DNA of 64,000 nt from Kutzneria buriramensis (GTDB lineage Bacteria > Actinomycetota > Actinomycetes > Mycobacteriales > Pseudonocardiaceae), in contig NZ_QUNO01000022.1 of NCBI RefSeq assembly GCF_003387475.1, positions 1 through 64,000 of the forward strand, written 5' to 3'. Below the pieces are notes generated by a model. The model saw only the letters and a program-made list of their open reading frames with translations, ran no database searches and had not been told where the DNA came from. This document shows positions 58,123 to 64,000 of the stretch, piece by piece. A program made the translations under genes and the position numbers. Each line of letters starts with the position of its first letter. Within the stretch, counting starts at the first letter, position 1.

Positions 58123-59726
58123 CTCGTCCTCCTCTGCTCGATCGGGTCAAGGTCAGGTCTACACCTGCAAGCCGTCGATGCCTCCGATTTCGGAGGTTCG
58201 GCGTGTCGCTTGCCGGACACTACGAGATCAGCCCGAGTTGATCAACACCAGGGGTGGATTGGTTCGACGCACTTCGGACTGGTGGCTTACTACGTCGCAA
58301 ACGCCCCCAGCATTCATCCGCTGAGACTGGATGATCTACGACATAGGCGGTCAGTCCGACTAGTTACGTCACGGTGACGAAAAATAACAGCAGGTCAGAA
58401 GGGGTGTCGAAATTATGTCTGATATGTACGGGTTTGGTCGCTGTCTTGGCAGCGTGTATCCGCCCCACGAGCGGAGGGGCTAGGAGCTGCTCTGACTTGG
58501 GGCATCGGACGTGGCAGGCGGCGCTTCGGATCGCATGCCGACGTCGGTAGGAGACGTCATCGTTTGCGGAGACCAGGTCTCGCCGGTTACCCGCGTGGAG
58601 GGTTCTCAAGGAAAAGTAGGACCATCACGAAGGCCGAGGTGTCGCGTGGCCAGGAAGGGTTTTGCATTCAGCGTCGTTTCACTCTGACAATGCGGGCGCT
58701 TGTCCTGGTGCTGACACGGATGGCGGAGGTAGTCGACAGGGCGCCGTGATCGAACGTCGTCCGAGCTGGCTGGCTGCTGACGGGACGTTCCTCGAGTGCT
58801 GCTGGCTCCGGTCGATCGCACCAGGTTCGGCCGGAGCCTGGCGACATCGACGCATGGCGAGCCAGTCCGATCGACTGAGCAGAGGCAAAGGCAGTTCGGA
58901 GCGCCGAGCCGGCCCGATAGGCGGGGTAGCACCGGTTTAGCCAAGGCTGCGCGGCACCCGCGACCAAGTACCCATCGTGCACCCCTCTCCTGTCGCGCTG
59001 GGCGCCGCTGCGGCCTGCTTCTGCACCTGGTTGGGCTCCGGCGTCCACACGGGCGTGGTGAATGGCTGTAAGGGACTGCATGGTGCCCTGGTCAGGCTTT
59101 CCACCCGCGCGGTCCGGACACCTCTCGCTCGACGTTAGTCCGACCAGTCGTCTGAGCGTCCGCAACTGCGCCTTGTTCAAACAGATCGGTTGTAACCTCC
59201 GCCCAGTCGAAACGTGACCTGCTAGCCCCTGCCTGACTACATACGCCAGGTCATCCGCCCAGCATGTCAGCCTTGACGCCCGAGCTGACGTGCAGCCGCA
59301 GCTTGGCGGAGAGTCATATTCCAGGATGGCCTAGTAGTGGAGGCGCTCTAGCCAAGCCCATCCCCCCAACCTGCTTCGCTTCTCATCGCTGCCGCACCGC
59401 TGCGAAGTGGGCGGCGGTGGGTTCGAACGTGCTCGGGCACCATCAAGGGCCCGTACGCGGATCCGGATGCAGAGGTCGGCGATCACGGCAAGCCCGCAGG
59501 TTGATGGCGGCAGTTCGGAGCCCTGCGCGTAGGTGCGGTGCCAGGGAGCGCGGTTACCCCGTCGGGTCCGCAGTGACCTGCCGTGCCGATGGTCGAATTG
59601 CATGTTGCCGTGTCGGTTAAGCCGTTCACCCAAGGCCCGTTGCCTGACGCAAGTGGGCTCAAAATTTTGCCGGGAGTAGTGTTGTAGGCATCAAGGCCCG
59701 GCTTGTAGGCGGCTGAGGAGGTGATC

Positions 59727-60788
59727 ATGCGAGCTCTAGATGGAAGACGACTGTTGACTTCCGGCGACTTTGCGGACCTCTGCCTGGCCGGCGGCTGGCT
59801 CTTGGGTGATCACCCTCGAGAGGCAATGGAACCTAGTCTGAGTGCCTCTACCGCCCTGAATAGCGGGGAATGCCTTGCCGCTTCATCGGTTGGTCCACGG
59901 TCTCGTTGGTCAGTCGGTACACAATTGCGTTCAGATACCAGCGGCCGGGTGAACCGGTGGACCGTGTTGTCGGCCCAGTTGTGTGGCGAATTGTTCGCCG
60001 ACTCGGAGGCCCTCTGGCCTAGCGGGTGGCGCGCCCACTTGTCAGCCGACATGTCACCAGGAGCCGCCATCCGAGCACGTGCACGAGCGTGGGCTGCAGC
60101 CTGCAGCGTACCCCGGGGTGAAGAGCGCACCTGTCGGTCTAGCATGTTCGCAAGCGGAGCGGTACAGCTCCGATCAAACTTCCGACCTGCACGAACAGCT
60201 GCAAACTTGTCGGAGTACCTACCTGACGACCTGCCTGACTGGTTGCCTTACCTCCTGCCTGACGTACTACCAAACGACCTGTCTAACAAGTTGCCGGACA
60301 TGGTGTCGGTGTCCTTGCCTGAGTCAGGACCTGCAGCTATGTGGAAACGTCACCATGACACTATGGCAAGCTGGCAGCCAAACCGAATGCGGACGGTGTC
60401 ATCAGTAAGGTCAGGTAGGTGCCGGTTGGCTGGTCACCGCACGTTGCCGCCAACAGACGCAGGAACCCCACCGCAAGCCAAAGGGTGGAGTAAGTTGGCG
60501 GGCGGAACGCGTACTGTCTGGCGCATTACAGCGCTAACGGCCGAACCAATAATTGTGGTAAGTGGCACGCAGCGCTGTTCGCTCGCCATTTACCAAGGGG
60601 GCTTGTGCACCAGGCCGCTCAAGATGTTCACAGCTGCTCGATACATAAAACCACCTAGTTTTTCGCCTACGGCCCCGCGTGCAGCTGCATGCGCTGGTGA
60701 ACCATGCGACTTCGAAGCCGGCAGGTGCATGTCGTCACGTGCCCGGTTGTCTAGACTGCGGTGTCGGACACTGCGTAGGCAGGTATAG
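59727..60788 (+). CDS. Doubtful ORF with a perfect Shine-Dalgarno
   Basis: 353 codons from ATG 59727, which is preceded by GAGGAGGTGATC, an almost full-length match to the 16S anti-Shine-Dalgarno. Against it: composition unlike the other genes, no recognisable domain, and the middle simply translates the 12-bp array as L-P-D-x repeats (~residues 165-195). Either an orphan gene or chance. Confidence 0.2.
   Translation: MRALDGRRLLTSGDFADLCLAGGWLLGDHPREAMEPSLSASTALNSGECLAASSVGPRSRWSVGTQLRSDTSGRVNRWTVLSAQLCGELFADSEALWPSGWRAHLSADMSPGAAIRARARAWAAACSVPRGEERTCRSSMFASGAVQLRSNFRPARTAANLSEYLPDDLPDWLPYLLPDVLPNDLSNKLPDMVSVSLPESGPAAMWKRHHDTMASWQPNRMRTVSSVRSGRCRLAGHRTLPPTDAGTPPQAKGWSKLAGGTRTVWRITALTAEPIIVVSGTQRCSLAIYQGGLCTRPLKMFTAARYIKPPSFSPTAPRAAACAGEPCDFEAGRCMSSRARLSRLRCRTLRRQV
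60208..60327 (+). repeat. Degenerate 12-bp tandem array (10 units)
   Basis: Ten consecutive 12-mers such as TACCTGACGACC (60220), TGCCTGACTGGT (60232), TGCCTGACGTAC (60256) and TGCCTGAGTCAG (60316); consensus starts TGCCTGAC. Same period as the array at 41206, different sequence. Iteron-like. Confidence 0.6.
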
Positions 60789-60977
60789 ATTGCAGCCTAG
60801 GAAGCCCCGTGTAGCTACCGGGGTAGACTCCCATTGGCGCACAGTTCCATGGTCCGACATGCCCATATACGCGCTCTCCGATTTGCACGCATGGGTACTG
60901 CTGGATGCACGTTTCGGTGCACATCTAACTGCGGCAGTTGGTGGCAGGCTCGGTCGGGCGGCTAGGTAGGGCTGTGG

Positions 60978-61020
60978 TACGATCTGGCCTCGGCAGGCCG
61001 GTCTACCCGGGCCTGTAGAC
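60978..61020 (+). promoter_or_regulatory. parA promoter/operator region
   Basis: TGG-TACGAT (60978-60983) is an extended -10. Two symmetrical sites follow: GGCCT-CGGC-AGGCC (60986-60999) and GTCTAC-8 nt-GTAGAC (61001-61020). Likely autoregulatory sites or part of the centromere of the partition operon. Confidence 0.5.
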
Positions 61021-61067
61021 GGCGACGTGCATCCTGGCGCGCTGCCTTCCTCAGCCGGAGGTCACTA

Positions 61068-62021
61068 GTGTCCCTGGACACCGAGTACGTTTGGCCGCCA
61101 ACGTGGCTGTCTCCAAAGGCGCACAGCTGGTTGCCAGTCGACTGGCTCGACCAGATTCAGAGAGTGGTCGCGCTCATCAACGGCAAGGGCGGCGTCGGCA
61201 AGACCACCGTCAGCGCCAACATGGCAGGGCTGGCGGCTGCGAACGGGCAGCACGCGCTGCTCATTGACGCCAACGCTCAGGGCAACATCGCTCGCGAGCT
61301 CGGGTATCGGAAGAGCGCGATCGACGACAAGGGCGAGGCGTTCTACGAGTCGATCCGCCGCGGCCGGCCGCTCGAACCTGCGCGAGACGTACGTCCGGGG
61401 CTGGATGTGGTTGTTGGAGGCTCCGAGCTCGAAGGCCTTGGCAGCCTGCTCAACTCGATGGTGGGGGTCGTTGGGCCTGCCGCGAACCTCGCGCTCGCGC
61501 GGTGCCTTGTGCCGATCGCGCCCGACTACGACCTCATTGTGATTGACTCGCCGCCGGAGAATGCGCCTGTTGAACGGCTCGTGCTGACCACCTCGCGGTA
61601 CCTCATCGTGCCAACTAAGTCCGATGACGCGAGCCTGGATGGCCTCGGCATGGTCGCGGATAGGTTCACGGATGCCAAGGCGCTCAACCCTGACCTTGAG
61701 ATCCTGGGCGTGCTGCTGTTCGCTACTGGACGAGGGTCAAGCGCGATCCGTAGGGACGTAGCCACACGGGTGAAGGCGATGCTAGGTGACGTTGCACCAC
61801 TCTTCGATCGGGTGGTTGGGCACGCCGAGAAGATCGCCAAAGAAGCTCGAACCAAGGGCAAGCTGGTCTTCGAGCTTGAGGAGCATCGTCTAGATCGTCT
61901 CCGGAACCCGGACGATCCCAACCGTAGGAAGACGCCGATCGAAGAGCTGGCGGAAGACTACGACGGCATCTATGCCCAGTTTTGCCAGATGCTAGCCGAA
62001 CACGAATCAACCGCTGCGTAG
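61068..62021 (+). CDS. parA: ParA-type partition ATPase
   Basis: 317 residues; GTG 61068 with GGAGGT upstream. Deviant Walker A I-N-G-K-G-G-V-G-K-T-T (residues ~37-47), A' D-A-N-A-Q-G, and Walker B L-I-V-I-D-S-P-P-E. No N-terminal HTH, so a type Ib/short ParA. Moves plasmid copies apart with the partner encoded 8 bp downstream. Confidence 0.92.
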   Translation: MSLDTEYVWPPTWLSPKAHSWLPVDWLDQIQRVVALINGKGGVGKTTVSANMAGLAAANGQHALLIDANAQGNIARELGYRKSAIDDKGEAFYESIRRGRPLEPARDVRPGLDVVVGGSELEGLGSLLNSMVGVVGPAANLALARCLVPIAPDYDLIVIDSPPENAPVERLVLTTSRYLIVPTKSDDASLDGLGMVADRFTDAKALNPDLEILGVLLFATGRGSSAIRRDVATRVKAMLGDVAPLFDRVVGHAEKIAKEARTKGKLVFELEEHRLDRLRNPDDPNRRKTPIEELAEDYDGIYAQFCQMLAEHESTAA

Positions 62022-62029
62022 GAGATCCA

Positions 62030-62848
62030 ATGACCGACTCAACGACCGAGTCCAAGGCCGGGACTGAGGACGAGGCCATCGGAGCTGCCTTCGCCACCGG
62101 TCGCCGTCGTCGTGGCGCCGGCGCGCCGCAGTTGCCTGATCGCCGCAGTGGTGGGCGGGCTGGCACAGTTCCTGAGGCGGCGGTCGCAGCGCACGTGCCT
62201 CCTGTTGAGGTGAACGCGCCCCAGAAGCCAGCCAAGCCGGTTGATGACGAAGACTGGGCCACTGGCGTCCAGCAGGGGCCGGCCGCTGACGACTGGGAGT
62301 CGGCACCTCCGGCCTTGGAGGATGTTGCAGGTGCTGACGATACCGACGAGAGCGGCGCTGAGGGAGGGTCGACCACTGAGCGGCCCTTGAACGTGACGAT
62401 CTACCCCCCGCGCGCTCTGGTTGACCGCATTGAGGGCTATCAGGAGACCCAGAAGAAGAGTCTCCGGCTGCGACAGTATGCAAACGGCCGGGTCGTGCTC
62501 GACGCCCTGATGGAGGTGGACGAGGACCGCTTGATCGCCGAGGTTGTCCGCCGTCACCGGCCGGAGCCGGCCAAGAAGTCCCGGTTCGTCGCGATGAAGC
62601 CCGTCAAGCCCACGGGCGAAGTGAACAAGCCCGGCTGGCACTTCACGATGATCCCGTCGAACCTGGATGCCGCTGACGACCTGGTTGAGGAGGTCAAGGC
62701 GCGAGGAGTTCCGACCAACCGGTCGGACCTGCTCTGCACGGCGCTGGACATGTTTCTGCCGCAGCGGATACGTCGGTCGTCCAGGAAGGGCGCGGCTACG
62801 TCGGCACCTGAGGACGCGGAGAAGCCTGCCGCCGCCGAGGCGTCGTAA
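62030..62848 (+). CDS. ParA partner, ParB-like centromere-binding protein
   Basis: 272 residues; ATG 62030 with GGAG 6 nt upstream. N-terminal ~110 residues are disordered and acidic with an R-R-R-R patch, a usual ParA-contact region. Two ribbon-helix-helix-like parts follow: P-L-N-V-T-I-Y-P-P-R-A-L-V-D-R-I (~120) and W-H-F-T-M-I-P-S-N-L-D-A-A-D-D-L-V-E-E (~205). Lacks the ParB N-domain. Assigned mainly by its place after parA. Confidence 0.7.
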   Translation: MTDSTTESKAGTEDEAIGAAFATGRRRRGAGAPQLPDRRSGGRAGTVPEAAVAAHVPPVEVNAPQKPAKPVDDEDWATGVQQGPAADDWESAPPALEDVAGADDTDESGAEGGSTTERPLNVTIYPPRALVDRIEGYQETQKKSLRLRQYANGRVVLDALMEVDEDRLIAEVVRRHRPEPAKKSRFVAMKPVKPTGEVNKPGWHFTMIPSNLDAADDLVEEVKARGVPTNRSDLLCTALDMFLPQRIRRSSRKGAATSAPEDAEKPAAAEAS

Positions 62849-62882
62849 GGAGTCAGGACCCCCGTAGATCCCCCCGCCTGAT

Positions 62883-62918
62883 GTGGGCCCCGCGCGCGAA
62901 GGTTGCCGCGGGGCCCAC
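62883..62918 (+). terminator. 12-bp hairpin after the partition operon
   Basis: GTGGGCCCCGCG (62883-62894) pairs perfectly with CGCGGGGCCCAC (62907-62918), 35 bp after the partner gene. The remaining 270 bp up to the next gene hold a GGAGGAAA motif at ~63102-63109 before a TTG frame and another palindrome (~63127-63142), but no other gene. Confidence 0.75.
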
Positions 62919-63191
62919 AGTCGTACTTGCAGGGCCATTTGGCTACTCGGCGCAAGCGACAGCCTTTGCAAGCGCTGCCCGTATGGGTGATGGACCTGCG
63001 AGCTACTACTGTCCGTAAGTGTCAAGGCTAGCCCAACTGGGTGAAGTTCGCATGGATCTTTTGGACTAGCGTGTGGGTGTCGAGGTTCTATCGTCACAGG
63101 TAGGAGGAAACCTGCTCTATTGACAACACCGGGGTGCCCCGGTCCTCCACACTCGGGGGTTATGGCACACCGGGTATTGGGGGAGATGCGC

Positions 63192-63794
63192 ATGGCACCA
63201 GGCTTGCGGCAACGCTGGGTGACGACGAGGGCGTCGTTGAGCCTTGCGCTTGCGAGCGGCCTCATGCTGGCCGCCTGCGCTGGTGGCGGAGGGACGGGGT
63301 CTTCAAGCGTCGGTGGGTCGTCGACTGAGAGTTCGCCGACGGCTACGTCCGCATCGCCAGAAGCGCTAGCGACGAACGCCGCGATGGTTGCATACGAGGG
63401 CTACTGGACCGTGAGCAATCAGGCGAACTCGGCGCCTGGGAAGCAGGACTGGCACGCCGAGCTCGCCAAGTACGCGGCAGACCCTGCGCTGACACAGCGG
63501 ATCCAGGCGCTCGCCAACTTCGCTTCCGTACCCGCTCACTTCGTGGGAGAACCGAAGCGCTCGCCACAACCAACTTCTGTATCCCTGCAGCAGCCGCCGC
63601 GGGTAACGATCACAGACTGCTTGGACGTTTCCGAGTGGAAGTTGGTCAGTGACAAGCCTGGCGAGGTGGGGAAGAACTTGAATGATCCGAACCAACCGCA
63701 GCGGTACAAGTTCACTGCCGAAGTCGTGCAGTATCAAGATCCGTCGCGCTGGCTGGTTCAAAAAACCGAGCCGCACTTGGATCAGACATGCTGA
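63192..63794 (+). CDS. Lipoprotein, hypothetical
   Basis: 200 residues; ATG 63192 with GGGGGAG 6 nt upstream; TTG 63120 is a less likely start. Signal peptide with lipobox L-A-A-C (Cys ~28), Ser/Thr/Gly linker to ~55, then an NTF2-like external domain (M-V-A-Y-E-G-Y-W-T-V ... W-K-L-V ... F-T-A-E-V-V-Q-Y). Such proteins are frequent on actinobacterial mobile elements. Coupled to the next gene by a 7-bp overlap. Confidence 0.75.
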   Translation: MAPGLRQRWVTTRASLSLALASGLMLAACAGGGGTGSSSVGGSSTESSPTATSASPEALATNAAMVAYEGYWTVSNQANSAPGKQDWHAELAKYAADPALTQRIQALANFASVPAHFVGEPKRSPQPTSVSLQQPPRVTITDCLDVSEWKLVSDKPGEVGKNLNDPNQPQRYKFTAEVVQYQDPSRWLVQKTEPHLDQTC

Positions 63795-64000
63795 ATAGAC
63801 TGTCGAAGGTAATGGTCCTTGTTTTCGCCGCCGGAGTAGTACTCGTCGGCGTCAACGTCGTGTCTACTACGCCGGCCTTTGCTGATGGTCAGCCATGCAA
63901 GGTCATCAGCGACCAGGGCGTTTGCTTGATTGACGTCACATCCCCGGGTCGTCCGGGTGGGCCGCAGGACCCAGGGCAGGGAGGGCAGGGTGGCCAGGGC
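63788..64000 (+). CDS. Secreted protein, partial (runs off the window)
   Basis: ATG 63788 overlaps the lipoprotein stop. 71 codons are visible: signal peptide (V-M-V-L-V-F-A-A-G-V-V-L ending A-F-A-D), two cysteines and then a Gly/Gln/Pro-rich run that continues past 64000. Exported partner of the lipoprotein; function unknown. Confidence 0.6.
   Translation, partial: MLNRLSKVMVLVFAAGVVLVGVNVVSTTPAFADGQPCKVISDQGVCLIDVTSPGRPGGPQDPGQGGQGGQG

Larger units (their letters stand above)
58123..61067. other. Gene-poor, lower-GC origin-like region
   Basis: About 2.9 kb between the winged-helix gene and parA with visibly lower GC and without ordinary codon bias. Contents: a CGTCAC-G-GTGACG palindrome (58367-58379), one doubtful ORF (59727-60788), a degenerate 12-bp array (60208-60327) and the parA promoter region. 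Position next to DnaB, Rep-like and partition genes makes it the best place for the replication origin and centromere. No DnaA-box cluster was recognised. Confidence 0.5.

Noticed and set aside
59721-60788. A confident protein-coding gene in the origin-like region
   Set aside because: Despite a perfect Shine-Dalgarno, codon composition and a translated DNA repeat argue against it; listed only at low confidence.
63120-63191. TTG start for the lipoprotein
   Set aside because: It would place the signal peptide ~24 residues inside the protein; ATG 63192 has a better-spaced ribosome site.

Overview
The window looks like a large conjugative plasmid (or the core of an integrative plasmid) of a high-GC actinobacterium, probably a mycelial Pseudonocardiales/Streptomyces-type host. 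The reasons are the very high GC content, two WhiB-type regulators, an ECF sigma factor with a zinc-binding tail, GTG/TTG starts and ATGA gene overlaps, a TcpC/VirB4/TrbL type IV secretion set, a DnaB helicase beside a Rep-like winged-helix protein, and a ParA plus partner partition pair. No rRNA, tRNA or CRISPR array was seen. Assignments rest on reading motifs by eye; no database search was possible.

Layout. 0-1.8 kb: small membrane protein, strong hairpins, ECF sigma factor (+). 1.8-13.1 kb: a continuous leftward run of about 18 genes: prepilin-type peptidase, XRE regulator, a protein resembling the helical domain of 5-hydroxymethyl-dU DNA kinase, frame-disrupted genes including a PD-(D/E)XK nuclease, a phospholipase-D-like lipoprotein, an N6-adenine DNA methyltransferase, small zinc proteins, two WhiB proteins and a secreted HNH nuclease. 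13.3-14.0 kb: a P-loop protein. 14.1-17.2 kb (+): gamma-glutamylcyclotransferase-like protein, small protein, class II glutamine amidotransferase, NYN-domain RNase-like protein. 17.4-22.9 kb: a gene for a RapZ-C-like domain split by a ~5 kb element carrying two tyrosine recombinases (Tn554 TnpA/TnpB-like) and one unknown gene. 22.9-38.7 kb: an 11-gene leftward operon (membrane protein, coupling ATPase, replication-relaxation protein, ParB-like protein, Cys-rich DUF4417-like protein, two paralogous partner proteins and four paralogous amidoligases). 39-41 kb: small regulators around a divergent operator, then a tandem repeat. 41.4-52.0 kb: type IV secretion genes. 52-58 kb: sigma-like protein, HNH nuclease, Rep-like protein, DnaB, possible small RNA, winged-helix protein. 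58.1-61.1 kb: gene-poor, lower-GC, origin-like stretch. 61-64 kb: parA, partner, lipoprotein and a secreted protein running off the end.

How it fits together. Six leftward transcription units (starts at 13055, 14007, 38675, ~42035, 46586 and 51978) share one upstream element: GTTGTCG, exactly 22 bases, then TATAGGCAAC, the latter inside the palindrome GCCTATAGGC. It sits 28-67 bp before each first gene. It ties the secretion genes, the coupling protein/amidoligase operon and the 13-to-2-kb operon into one regulon. The most novel part is the quartet of KTSC/zinc-ribbon/SWIM/amidoligase proteins co-transcribed with a ParB-like and a DUF4417-like protein. With the amidotransferase, the glutamylcyclotransferase, the methyltransferase and the DNA-kinase-helical-domain protein elsewhere in the window, it suggests an amide-forming modification of DNA or protein linked to transfer; that function is inference.
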